Notes under the pieces: generated by a model
Seen by the model: the letters and a program-made list of their open reading frames with translations, nothing else
Database searches by the model: none
Told to the model about the DNA's origin: nothing
Position numbers and translations under genes: made by a program
Shown: positions 8,459 through 17,800 of the stretch, piece after piece
Layout: each line of letters begins with the position of its first letter
Numbering within the stretch: position 1 is the stretch's first letter
Assembly: GCA_016719465.1 (NCBI GenBank)
Contig: JADJYY010000002.1
Location: 114,818 to 178,817 of the forward strand
Origin: Hydrogenophilales bacterium
GTDB lineage: Bacteria > Pseudomonadota > Gammaproteobacteria > Burkholderiales > Thiobacillaceae
DNA length: 64,000 nt
Direction: 5' to 3'

Positions 8459-9313
8459 TCAGCGCCGCGCCGAACGCGGGGTGGCGGCCGGCGCCGCGGG
8501 TGCCGGCGTGGCGCCCAACTGGGCATACAGGTTGGTCACCCGGTCCATCACTTCCAGGATGCGTTCGCTGGTGGTGGCCACGTTCGCGGCATAGCTGGAA
8601 TCCTTGTCGCCGGCGCTCTGCAGTTGCAGGGCCTGGTCGAAAAATATCCACTGGGTACGGGCCAGTTCCAGTTCCCCCTTGATCTTCCCGGTGTTCTCGG
8701 GCGCCCGTTCCAGCGCGCCCATGGCGCTCAGGAACTCGCGCTTGGCCAGTTGCGCCTCGCTGTCCATGGCGGCGTTGCCGATCCCCCAGCGCCGCATCAT
8801 GTAGAACTTGGCCATGCGCTGGGACAGCATGCGCTGCCGGCCGGAAATGTTGACGAGGCGACCGACGCTGGAGGTGGAAACCAGTTCCAGCTGCGTCGTG
8901 CCGAGATGCGCCACGCGCAGGGCATCCTCGTTGATCTGGGCGATGAGGCGGGCGTTTTCCAGGCTGGGCGCGGCGGACAGCAGCTGGCGGTAGCGCCGCC
9001 AGATCGCCTCCAGTTCCGCGTAGGTCGCCTTGATGTCCTCCGAGGGCGCGTAGGCCTTCAGGTCGACGAGGTGCTCCTGGTAGAGCTTGACCGACAAGTC
9101 CAGGATGCGGCGCGACGGGTCGGGCAGGATGTTCTGGCCGAGCTGGCAATACGCCTTGGCCATGCGCTGGGACAGCATGCGCATGCGGCCGGCCTTGTTG
9201 ATCGCCTCGTTGAGGCTGGCGATGGCGGCGAAGGCCGGCCGGCTCGGCGCGGCGGACATCGCGAGCGCGATCATGCAGTGGCCCAGGAACTGTCTGCGAG
9301 TGATGGTCGACAT
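8459..9313 (-). CDS. Secreted protein with two PilJ/NarX N-terminal-type repeats
   Basis: A 284-aa exported protein. The N-terminus has a TRRQFLG segment and hydrophobic core, resembling a twin-arginine leader. Two copies of the sensor signature follow: GRMRMLSQRMAKAY near residue 42 and GRQRMLSQRMAKFY near residue 157, as in the periplasmic part of type IV pilus chemotaxis transducers (PilJ) and NarX-type sensors. It has no transmembrane or signalling domain, so it is a free periplasmic sensor-like module of unknown partner. The C-terminus is Ala/Pro-rich. Divergent from mutS. Confidence 0.8.
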   Translation of the reverse strand: MSTITRRQFLGHCMIALAMSAAPSRPAFAAIASLNEAINKAGRMRMLSQRMAKAYCQLGQNILPDPSRRILDLSVKLYQEHLVDLKAYAPSEDIKATYAELEAIWRRYRQLLSAAPSLENARLIAQINEDALRVAHLGTTQLELVSTSSVGRLVNISGRQRMLSQRMAKFYMMRRWGIGNAAMDSEAQLAKREFLSAMGALERAPENTGKIKGELELARTQWIFFDQALQLQSAGDKDSSYAANVATTSERILEVMDRVTNLYAQLGATPAPAAPAATPRSARR

Positions 9314-9446
9314 AGCGGTCTTTCCGTGGTCGGTATCCGGCCTGTTGGCGCGACGCGAACCTTACCCCATTTGCCGGGCCGCCGCACCGCCACCATGGCG
9401 GCCGGATCGCGGCAATCCCGTTAGAATCGGGCAACAGCCCACGCCC

Positions 9447-12038
9447 ATGCCCCCGTTGCCCTCATTGCCCTCATTGCCAGCCGATCTCCCCCAGCACACC
9501 CCCATGATGCAGCAGTACCTGCGCATCAAGGCCGAGCACCCCGACATGCTGCTGTTCTACCGCATGGGGGATTTCTACGAGCTGTTCCATGACGACGCGG
9601 AGAAGGCCGCCCGCCTGCTGGACATCACCCTGACCACCCGGGGCGCCTCCGCCGGAAAGCCCATCCGCATGGCCGGCGTGCCCTACCACGCGGCGGAGCA
9701 GTATCTGGCGCGGCTGGCGAAACTGGGGGAGGCGGTGGCCATCTGCGAGCAGATCGGCGACCCGAAGACCAGCAAGGGGCCGGTGGAACGCCAGGTGGTG
9801 CGCATCGTCACCCCCGGCACCCTCACCGACGAGGCCCTGCTGGACGACAAGGCCGACGCCACCATGCTGGCCCTGGTCCCGGCCGCGAGGGATAAAGGCA
9901 GGGAAATACTGGCCCTGGCCTGGCTGACCCTGTCCAGCGGCCGCTTCGCCGCCAAGATCGTGGCCATGGACCGCCTGGGCGCCGAATTGGTCCGCCTGGC
10001 TCCCTCGGAAATCCTGCTGCCGGAAAACTTTGTCCACGCGGACCTGGCCAACCTGAAAACCGCCCTGGTGCGCCGGCCCGGCTGGCAATTCGACCCCGAT
10101 CGGGGCAATCGACTGTTGTGCGAGCACTTCGGCCTCGCCGACCTGGCCGCCTTCGGCCTCGACGACCAGCCCGCGATCCGGGCCGGCGCCGGCCTGTTGC
10201 TGGAGTATGCCCACCACACCCAGCGGGCCGCCCTGCCCCACGTGACCAACCTGATCCTGGAACAGGACAGCGAATTCGTCCTGCTGGACGCCGCCGCCCG
10301 CCGCACCCTGGAAATCAGCGAAACCCTGCGTGGCGAGGCCGCCCCAACCCTGTTCTCCGAGCTGGACGCCTGCCTCACGGCCATGGGCAGCCGCCTGCTG
10401 CGCCACTGGCTGCATCATCCCCGACGCGACCGCTCGCTGCTGAACCAGCGCCTGGGCGCCATCCAGGCCTTCATCGACACGCCCCCGACGGGCCGCATGG
10501 CGCGCGACCAGCTCAAGGGCATGGCGGACCTGGAACGCATCGCCGCCCGGGTGGCCCTGAAAACGGCCCGCCCCCGGGACCTGGCCGGCCTGCGCGACAG
10601 CCTGGCCCGCCTGCCCGACCTGGCCGGCATCCTGGAGTCGGCGGGAGAAATCCTCGAATCCCTCGCCCGCCCCATGGATTTCCCCGACGAGCCCCGCGCC
10701 CGCCTGCGCCGGGCCATCCAGGCCGAGCCGGCGGCGGTGCTGCGGGAAGGCGGCGTCATCGCCGACGGCTACGACCCGGAACTGGACGAACTGCGGGCCC
10801 TGCAGTCCGACTGCGGCGGCTTCCTCATGGCCATGGAGGCCCGGGAGCGGGAGCGCACCGGCATCGCCAACCTGCGCGTGGAATACAACAAGGTCAGCGG
10901 CTTCTACATCGAGGTCAGCCGGGCCCAGGCCGACAAGGTGCCCGCCGACTACCATCGCCGCCAGACCCTCAAGAACGTGGAGCGCTACCTCACGCCGGAA
11001 CTCAAGGCCTTCGAGGACCGCTTCCTGTCCGCCTCCGAACGCGCCCTGGCCCGGGAAAAGCTGCTCTACGACGAGCTGCTGGAGGCCTTGTCCGCCGTGG
11101 TGGCGGACCTGCGGCGGGTGGCTGAAGCCGTGGCGACGGCCGATGTCCTGGCGGGCCACGCCCTGCTGGCCACGGAACGGCGCTACGTGGCGCCGGAATT
11201 CTCTCCGGAGTGGGGCCTCGCCATCCAGGGCGGTCGCCATCCGGTGGTGGAAACCCGGGTCGAGGCCTTCATCCCCAACGACCTGCAACTCGACCCGGGC
11301 CGCCGCATGCTGCTGGTGACCGGCCCCAACATGGGCGGCAAATCCACCTACATGCGCCAGGTGGCCCACATCGTCCTGCTGGCCTGCTGCGGCCTGTTCG
11401 TCCCGGCGGAGCGGGCCGTGATCGGCCCGGTGGACCAGATCTTCACCCGCGTGGGCTCCTCCGACGACCTGGCCGGCGGCCGTTCCACCTTCATGGTGGA
11501 AATGACCGAGACCGCCGGCATCCTGCACGGCGCCACGGAACAGAGCCTGATCCTCATGGACGAGATCGGCCGCGGCACCTCCACCTTCGACGGCATCAGC
11601 ATCGCCTGGGCCGTGGCCCGCCACCTGGCGGAAAAGACCCGGGCCTACACCCTGTTCGCCACCCATTACTTCGAACTGACCCAGCTCGCCCAGGAGTTCA
11701 AGGCCGTGGCCAACGTCCACCTGGACGCCGTGGAAACCCAGGCCGGCCTCACCTTCCTCCACGCCGTGGAAGACGGCCCCGCCTCCCAGAGCTACGGCCT
11801 CCAGGTCGCCAAACTCGCCGGCGTCCCCGGCGCCGTCATCCAGGCCGCCCGCCGCAAACTGGTCATGCTGGAGAACCAGCAGATCGCAGCCAGCCCCCAG
11901 GGCGACCTGTTCGCCCCCGCGCCGGCGCCGGAACCGGTAATCAACCCGGCGCTGGAAAGATTGCTTGAAGTGGACCCGGACGAGCTGACACCCAGGCAGG
12001 CGCTGGAGCTGTTGTATGAGTTGAGGGGATTGGTTTGA
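9447..12038 (+). CDS. mutS: DNA mismatch repair protein MutS
   Basis: Mismatch recognition ATPase of 863 aa. The mismatch-binding GDFYELF motif is near the N-terminus, Walker A is TGPNMGGKST near residue 626, followed by DEIGRGTSTFDG and the FATHYFELT signature. The ATG at 9447 gives a short Pro/Leu-rich leader before HTPMMQQYL, matching the position of that motif in E. coli MutS; upstream codons of the same frame are antisense to the PilJ-like gene. The leader contains a small 9-bp repeat (ATTGCCCTC twice). It marks the conserved edge of the accessory island that follows. Confidence 0.98.
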   Translation: MPPLPSLPSLPADLPQHTPMMQQYLRIKAEHPDMLLFYRMGDFYELFHDDAEKAARLLDITLTTRGASAGKPIRMAGVPYHAAEQYLARLAKLGEAVAICEQIGDPKTSKGPVERQVVRIVTPGTLTDEALLDDKADATMLALVPAARDKGREILALAWLTLSSGRFAAKIVAMDRLGAELVRLAPSEILLPENFVHADLANLKTALVRRPGWQFDPDRGNRLLCEHFGLADLAAFGLDDQPAIRAGAGLLLEYAHHTQRAALPHVTNLILEQDSEFVLLDAAARRTLEISETLRGEAAPTLFSELDACLTAMGSRLLRHWLHHPRRDRSLLNQRLGAIQAFIDTPPTGRMARDQLKGMADLERIAARVALKTARPRDLAGLRDSLARLPDLAGILESAGEILESLARPMDFPDEPRARLRRAIQAEPAAVLREGGVIADGYDPELDELRALQSDCGGFLMAMEARERERTGIANLRVEYNKVSGFYIEVSRAQADKVPADYHRRQTLKNVERYLTPELKAFEDRFLSASERALAREKLLYDELLEALSAVVADLRRVAEAVATADVLAGHALLATERRYVAPEFSPEWGLAIQGGRHPVVETRVEAFIPNDLQLDPGRRMLLVTGPNMGGKSTYMRQVAHIVLLACCGLFVPAERAVIGPVDQIFTRVGSSDDLAGGRSTFMVEMTETAGILHGATEQSLILMDEIGRGTSTFDGISIAWAVARHLAEKTRAYTLFATHYFELTQLAQEFKAVANVHLDAVETQAGLTFLHAVEDGPASQSYGLQVAKLAGVPGAVIQAARRKLVMLENQQIAASPQGDLFAPAPAPEPVINPALERLLEVDPDELTPRQALELLYELRGLV

Positions 12039-12192
12039 GGGGGGGTTGGTCGGCCATACAGACGTTCAACGATGCCCAATGCATGCCCTCATCCCACGTG
12101 CAACGAATCGAGAACCACTGCAGCATTGCAGCCATCGGATTGCATCGGTGCTTCAGACCAGCCCGGCAATTCGTCCTTGTCTGTCAAGCTCG

Positions 12193-15100
12193 CTACGAGC
12201 CGGGTCTCGATACATCCAACACACATACCTGGATTAAATGCCGCTCCTCCTGCGCCAGTGTGTTCCTGAGTCGATCCTCCAACTCCCTGGCACTGTGGGG
12301 GCGGGTTCCGCCATCCGGAGGGGCGGGCATGCCCTCGCCACCAAACCAGAACACAAGGTAAATGCCCCGGCCCATGCAGCCCGGATCCCTGGTGTATTGG
12401 GCAATCAGCTGTTCTCGCATGGCACGCCACAGATCGCGGTGGCGGTCGCGCTTGATCTCGATGGGGATGTGGAAACCATGGGCACCGCCCCAGGAAACTC
12501 GGATATCGGACCGTTTCTCGTCCGCATGTCGGGCTTCCGGCTGGATGTCGATACCCAATCTGCCCAGGCGTTCCCGCAGCTTGTCCACAAGGATGTCGCG
12601 GCAGCTTTCTTCGACCTTGGGTGAGGTGGGATGTCGGTGTGAGTCTTCGTTCCAGAACTGCTTGTAGGCATCGATATTGCCGTCGCGCATCCAGTGCGCC
12701 AGTTCGCGCAGGTATTCGCCGGTCAAGGCAGCCAAATCGGCGGCATTGGCGGGCTGAAGGTCTGCGAGGGTGTGTTCCACCTCTTCACGGGATGGATGCC
12801 GGTATAGCGCCTCGCGGCGGGATACTTGCTGGGACTGCATCGCATGGCGCAAGGCCCCTTGCCAACGGGGAAGCTTGGGATCGGACACCAGTCTCTGGAG
12901 CTGATGGGCGGCCTCCTCCTCCGGACTGCCTCCGAGTCGATTGATCAATCCTTGAACGAGTTCAGCCGTTTCCATGGCCGGGCTGATCCAATGGGCGCCG
13001 CTGGACCACTCGACAGGGGAACAGCCCGAACCCAGCAGGCGTATCAAGAGGCCGAGACTGGTGGGAGGCAAGATCTGCTCAGGGGACCCACGTTCCATGC
13101 GGCCATGGAAGAACCCTGCCAAGTGCCGGGCACGGGTTTGGTTCGAACCGACGAAGGCGGACAGATCAGTCTCATAGTGCATCGGGTCCAGGACCAGCCC
13201 TGCGGCAAGCCAATAGACGCGCTGGGACGCATCCATGCTTTTCAGACCCAATCGGTGGGCGATCAGGCTGGCCAAGTCCTTCCTCTCCATGTGTCTCAGG
13301 CCCGCCTTCAATAGGGTTTCCAACTGGGCCAGTTGGTTTTTGCGGGCGCGCGGGGGAAAGGACTTGAGCAAGCTCAGAACCGCCCGCCGGGCCACTTCGG
13401 CATAGGTCTCATCGTGTTGTAGGGGATAGAGTCCGTGCACATGCGCCTTCGGGGCGGAGAAGAGGCGCGAGACGTAGGTCACCAGCACCTTCGCCACCAA
13501 GACCGGCCGCCTTGTGACCAACGCTTCCACCCAGGCCGGTTCGTCACCCGCGGCATAGGTGTAGCGGAAGGCCAGCAGACGCTCCAGCACCCCATCTGGC
13601 CAGGCCAACAGGGCTGCGGGGGTCTCGCGGTAAATCTCTTCGGCCGCCGCCAGGCAGGGCAATCGGATGAAATGCATCCGGCCTTTGGCTTCCAGTTCCA
13701 CGATCTCGTCCACCGTGGGCAGGTCCGGCCGCAGCGGGACCGCGCGCAGCCCCTCAAGCGCGGCCTGGACCAGTTCGCTGTCGCCGTCCAGCAGGTCCAT
13801 CAGCCTATCCCAGGGCGTTTCACCCTCGATGTCTGAATAGAGATCGAAGTACACCATGGCCAGGTTGTGCAGGTTCTGGGGAGCAACCGCCCCCGTCCGC
13901 AACTCGGCAAAATGTTTCCGATAGGAACGCCGCCAAGTGCTCCTGCGCTTGGCCTTCTCAAGTTTCCTGTCGCGTTGGCGTGCGGCGTCTTCCTTCCGCC
14001 AACCTGGATACTCGCAATAGAGCAGGGACTCGAGCAGTTCCTGGCAGTCCGGATGTTCCTGTACCCAGGTCTCCAGCAGTTCCAGTGAAAGGCCTTGTTG
14101 GCCCTGTTCAAAGATCAGCGCGGTAACGGCCTCTTCGAACAGCTGGCGCGCAAGGGCCGGTGTTGCCGCGTGCCCCGCCAGACCCAGGAACCAAAGGCCC
14201 AGATCTTCGGGAATGCCGGCACCGTAAAGCCGCTGTTTGCAGTAGTGGAAGCAGAGCCTGAGCTTGTCCTCATCGTCACAGGTCCGGAGGCCATGCAAGA
14301 GGACTTCCTTGTAGCTTTGCGGGCGTCGGGATAGCCAGGCTTCGATGCGTTCGTGGTGTTTCCTGTCCAGCCGCGGATGGCTGTATTCGTCCAGCCCGAT
14401 GCCCAGCCATGCATGCAGGCGAGCCACGGGTGCGTCTTCGCCGTACATCTCGATGCCCCGGACGAGCAACGCGCCTACCATCTCCCTGTAGTGATATTCG
14501 TGCGTCAGGTCCAGAGGCAGGCGTCGTTTCACCAATTCATCCAGCAGTACCGGCAGATCATCACTTGCCAGCTTGTTGGCCAGCCGCTCACTCCAGAAAT
14601 AGAAGTAAGTGCCTATGAGGCTCGGCCTCTTCGGAGGATGCAGGTGATCCAGCAGTCGTCGGATAGAGATGTGCCCTGGATAGAGTGTATCCAGCAGCAT
14701 GCCTAGCAATTCGTCCTCCCGGTCCTCGACCTGTCCGGAGTGGATGTGGTCCAGGAGTTTGAGGTGTGGGGCTGGATCACGTGGCCACGAGCGAAGGTAG
14801 ACCTTCAGCGCTCCGCTACGTACTCCTGGCCATCGGTCCCCCTCTCGCACAACCGCGAGCAGGACTTCGTCCAAGGAGGGCTGGACTGGGCCGTGGCGCA
14901 AGGCATCCAGCACGCAGTCCACCATGGCCTGTTGGGCCTCGTCGCGGTGGGGGGAGGTCAGGATGTCACGGAACACGGGCTCCATTTCCGGTGTGGACAG
15001 GGCACCGAAGGGCGAGGCGCTCCAGTCCTGCCAGCGGAACCCCGCATGCTGCCTTGCCAAAGCGCGCAAACCCTCCAGCAGACGCTGTTTGTCCGCCCGG

Positions 15101-16227
15101 GAAAAGGACTGCACATCCCCATAGAGCACCACCCCCAGGGGATCGGTATCGATAAGTGTCGCCCGTCCGCTGGGGCTGTGCACGGCCAGCCAGGCATGCA
15201 GCCCGCGTAAGCCTGACACCACGCCGCCATCGGCACCGGTTATCAGGGCCAATACACGTCCGAGGGGAAGTCCGGCTTCGAGCCGCTGGGCGAGGTAACG
15301 GGCGGCGAGGTATTCCGCCACGCTGCGGTGTATGGGCATGAACCGCTGCCTGCCGTCCAAGCCTTTGAACAATCGGGTGGTCAAAGCCTGGCTGACGGGC
15401 AACGGGCTGGGCGGGGACAGGTGTTCCGGGCTGGGGTAGCCCGGGTCGGCTTCATTCAACGAGAAGGCCGGGATGTCCGCCAATAGGCCAATGGCGGAAA
15501 GATAGCCCGCGGCGTCCAGCAACCGGTCGATGGCGGGGCGTTTGCCCCGTTTGGCCGCCAGGTGTTCGGGGTTGGGTTCCAGGACCAGTTGACGACAGGC
15601 CAGGTCATAGGTCTTTGCCCGGCTGTCGGGCCAATCCTCGCCACGCAGGGCGTCCGCCAATAGGTGCAGGGTCTGGGGATTTTCCAGCAAGGCTGCCAGG
15701 CCACGTTCCCTGGCGGTAGCGAAGAAGGCGTCCGCGTCCGGCACATCGGGCCGGCTGCGCAGGATGGCCAGGGATTGCTCTTCGGCAAGAGGCTCCAGAC
15801 GCAGCGTAACGATCCGGTTGTCGGGCGCTAACCCTTGCAGGGCGCCGCGATCGCTGGCCCCCAACCAGTCGACTTCACGGCAGGAAAGCCGGAAGCGCGG
15901 CCGTCCCAGTTGATCCAGCTTGCCCCGGATGCGACTTAATGGCGTCCGACCATCGCCCTCACCAGCCCGGCTTTCGTCGAGCGCATCGATAAACAGCATG
16001 GTGTTACGCCAAGTGTCGCGAATGTCGAGGTCCAGAAAATCCCGGGCGGTGATGAAGAGTCCCCCCGTGGCTGAAGCCTCCTGCTTGAAGGTCTCGGTCT
16101 TGCCAGCGCCAGGGTCGCCAAGCAGTACGTAAGCCCCCCTGTCCCGGTATTCCGCCAGCTCATGACCGGGAGTGGGCGCTGCGTCGTCCAGTATCTCGGT
16201 GAAATGACGGGGTACGAGGAAGGCCAT
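12193..16227 (-). CDS. Large NACHT-like P-loop NTPase with predicted C-terminal nuclease
   Basis: A 1344-aa protein of a family I cannot name. Walker A is GDPGAGKT (residues 37-44) and Walker B is LFIDALDES (78-86), the D-x-L-D-E form seen in NACHT/STAND NTPases, with CREVDWL following. A long middle region of about 900 residues is alpha-helical and repeat-like, as in sensor domains of STAND proteins. Near the C-terminus a PD-(D/E)xK pattern is visible: Asp1241 in SDIRV, then Glu1257-x-Lys1259 in IPIEIKRD, followed by GRGIYLVFWFG. The ATG at 16227 lies 5 bases after the stop of the upstream ATPase gene, so they form an operon. NTPase plus nuclease suggests an anti-phage abortive system; this is inference. 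Confidence 0.75.
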   Translation of the reverse strand: MAFLVPRHFTEILDDAAPTPGHELAEYRDRGAYVLLGDPGAGKTETFKQEASATGGLFITARDFLDLDIRDTWRNTMLFIDALDESRAGEGDGRTPLSRIRGKLDQLGRPRFRLSCREVDWLGASDRGALQGLAPDNRIVTLRLEPLAEEQSLAILRSRPDVPDADAFFATARERGLAALLENPQTLHLLADALRGEDWPDSRAKTYDLACRQLVLEPNPEHLAAKRGKRPAIDRLLDAAGYLSAIGLLADIPAFSLNEADPGYPSPEHLSPPSPLPVSQALTTRLFKGLDGRQRFMPIHRSVAEYLAARYLAQRLEAGLPLGRVLALITGADGGVVSGLRGLHAWLAVHSPSGRATLIDTDPLGVVLYGDVQSFSRADKQRLLEGLRALARQHAGFRWQDWSASPFGALSTPEMEPVFRDILTSPHRDEAQQAMVDCVLDALRHGPVQPSLDEVLLAVVREGDRWPGVRSGALKVYLRSWPRDPAPHLKLLDHIHSGQVEDREDELLGMLLDTLYPGHISIRRLLDHLHPPKRPSLIGTYFYFWSERLANKLASDDLPVLLDELVKRRLPLDLTHEYHYREMVGALLVRGIEMYGEDAPVARLHAWLGIGLDEYSHPRLDRKHHERIEAWLSRRPQSYKEVLLHGLRTCDDEDKLRLCFHYCKQRLYGAGIPEDLGLWFLGLAGHAATPALARQLFEEAVTALIFEQGQQGLSLELLETWVQEHPDCQELLESLLYCEYPGWRKEDAARQRDRKLEKAKRRSTWRRSYRKHFAELRTGAVAPQNLHNLAMVYFDLYSDIEGETPWDRLMDLLDGDSELVQAALEGLRAVPLRPDLPTVDEIVELEAKGRMHFIRLPCLAAAEEIYRETPAALLAWPDGVLERLLAFRYTYAAGDEPAWVEALVTRRPVLVAKVLVTYVSRLFSAPKAHVHGLYPLQHDETYAEVARRAVLSLLKSFPPRARKNQLAQLETLLKAGLRHMERKDLASLIAHRLGLKSMDASQRVYWLAAGLVLDPMHYETDLSAFVGSNQTRARHLAGFFHGRMERGSPEQILPPTSLGLLIRLLGSGCSPVEWSSGAHWISPAMETAELVQGLINRLGGSPEEEAAHQLQRLVSDPKLPRWQGALRHAMQSQQVSRREALYRHPSREEVEHTLADLQPANAADLAALTGEYLRELAHWMRDGNIDAYKQFWNEDSHRHPTSPKVEESCRDILVDKLRERLGRLGIDIQPEARHADEKRSDIRVSWGGAHGFHIPIEIKRDRHRDLWRAMREQLIAQYTRDPGCMGRGIYLVFWFGGEGMPAPPDGGTRPHSARELEDRLRNTLAQEERHLIQVCVLDVSRPGS

Positions 16228-16232
16228 GGCGA

Positions 16233-17486
16233 TCAAGCAAGCCAGTGTTCCGCCGGATAGGAGAGAAATTCGGCCAAGGGGATGCCGCCTTCACCCACTA
16301 TCAACAGGCGATGGGTCTTGTATTTCGCAGCGAAGGCGTTCAATCCCGGGGTATGACTTGGGGCAGTGCCGCTCTTCACCTCGATGGCGGCGAGGCGGTT
16401 GCCACGAGCCAGCACAAAATCCACTTCATGGGGGCTCTCACGCCAGTAGTACACCTCGCAATCGGGGTGACCGGTGTTGTAAAGGTGGGCGCCTACGGCA
16501 CTCTCCACCACTCGCCCCCAATAGGTCCTATCGGCACGGGCTTCGTCATAGCTGTACCCCGATGTGGAAGTCATCAAGGCCGTGTTCAGCGGGATCAGCT
16601 TGGGGCTCGATGCCCGCTGGCGTATGCGCTTGCCGGAGTATTTCTGCAGACCGGTCAACAGGCCGGCGTTAGAGAGAAGGTCGAGGTAATGGGCCAAAGT
16701 GACGGTATGCCCTTTTTCATCATCCAGTTGGCCCAGCATCTTGGTGTAAGCCAGGATCTGGCCGGAGTAGTCGCATCCCAACTGGAACAGGCGCTTGAGC
16801 AGAGCGGGTTTGTCCACCCGCGTCATCATCAGGATGTCCCTCTCGATGTTGGGTTCGATTAAGCCCGACCGGAGGAATGCCCGCCAACGGGGTTCATCCC
16901 GGATAAACGGGGCGCTGCCCGGGTAGCCGCCGAAGTAGAGAAATTGGTCCAGGTCGAAATCGAAGGCTTCATGCATCTCCAGGTAGGACCAGTGGGTTGC
17001 GCGGATCAGCTCGTAACGGCCGGCAAGGCTCTCCGTCAGCCCCTGTTGCATGAGCAGCGGTGATGAACCAAGCAGGACGACATGCATATTCAATCCACTG
17101 GCCCGGTCGGCGTCCCACAAGCCCTTTACGACCTCCGACCAACGGGGAATTTTCTGGATTTCGTCCAGGGCCAGAACAAAGCACTTATCGGAGTCCTTCC
17201 CCTCCTTGGCCTTGATGCGCGCGCGCTGCCATTCCCCGACCAGCCACTCGCCGTCGCGCGGGCTGGTCGCTTTCGAGGAAGTCTGTGCGGCGGACGTGAA
17301 AATGAGCGGGTCGGGATCTTCCGCGGGTTGATCAACGGCGATGTATAGGTTGGGCCGGTCACGCAAGGCATCCTTGACCAAAGTGGTCTTGCCAACCTGC
17401 CTTGGCCCGGCAACGATGGTGATGTGTTTCGCACGCTCATCCAGACGGATGCGAAGGGAAGCGACCTCGTTACGTTGATATGCCAT
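16233..17486 (-). CDS. AAA ATPase with DUF4143 domain
   Basis: A 417-aa ATPase of the common family with N-terminal AAA core (GPRQVGKT near residue 31, LALDEIQKI as Walker B) and C-terminal DUF4143 region, where VDFVLARGN...AIEVKSG resembles a restriction-endonuclease fold. Members are widespread in accessory islands and their role is poorly known. The ATG at 17486 lies close behind an AT-rich palindromic region that may be the operator. It is followed 5 bases later by the large NTPase gene, so co-expression is very likely. Confidence 0.88.
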   Translation of the reverse strand: MAYQRNEVASLRIRLDERAKHITIVAGPRQVGKTTLVKDALRDRPNLYIAVDQPAEDPDPLIFTSAAQTSSKATSPRDGEWLVGEWQRARIKAKEGKDSDKCFVLALDEIQKIPRWSEVVKGLWDADRASGLNMHVVLLGSSPLLMQQGLTESLAGRYELIRATHWSYLEMHEAFDFDLDQFLYFGGYPGSAPFIRDEPRWRAFLRSGLIEPNIERDILMMTRVDKPALLKRLFQLGCDYSGQILAYTKMLGQLDDEKGHTVTLAHYLDLLSNAGLLTGLQKYSGKRIRQRASSPKLIPLNTALMTSTSGYSYDEARADRTYWGRVVESAVGAHLYNTGHPDCEVYYWRESPHEVDFVLARGNRLAAIEVKSGTAPSHTPGLNAFAAKYKTHRLLIVGEGGIPLAEFLSYPAEHWLA

Positions 17487-17495
17487 GTTTTTACA

Positions 17496-17514
17496 TTACT
17501 GAGTAAATTTGCTC
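17496..17514. promoter_or_regulatory. Overlapping inverted repeats upstream of the NTPase operon
   Basis: TTACT-G-AGTAA (17496-17506) is a perfect 5-bp inverted repeat; GAGTAAATTTGCTC (17501-17514) overlaps it and is palindromic except for one pair. The sites begin 9 bp upstream of the ATPase ATG in locally AT-rich DNA, a position typical of an operator. The protein that would bind is unknown. Confidence 0.45.
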
Positions 17515-17800
17515 AAAATTATATCCAATCCTGGCTCTTGAACGGGAGCATGAGAACATGGAACTGTAATTAGATGAATATGAAGGCGAAGTCCTTTCCG
17601 CCTACTGAATCGCCCCGGGTTTCGTGGAGGCCAATTGATTTAGGTCATTCTAGGCAACGGCGGCGTCGGCCAAGGAGCAGGAGTACCAGCCCGAGGCCCG
17701 AAGGTTGCGTTTGGGTTCGTCGCGGTCACCGTGTTGGCGCGCAACCAATGCCATGTCCCGCTTGCTTTCCTGCTGCGCTCTCAAGGCCTCGCCATCAGCT
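17515..17800. other. Non-coding spacer in the accessory island
   Basis: No gene is convincing between the ATPase operon and the Fic gene. Base composition is more mixed than in the core genes around it. No inverted-repeat ends or transposase remnants were recognised. Confidence 0.5.

Noticed and set aside
9471..11762. A 763-codon frame antisense to mutS
   Set aside because: Shadow of mutS, with typical low-complexity His/Gly/Gln composition.
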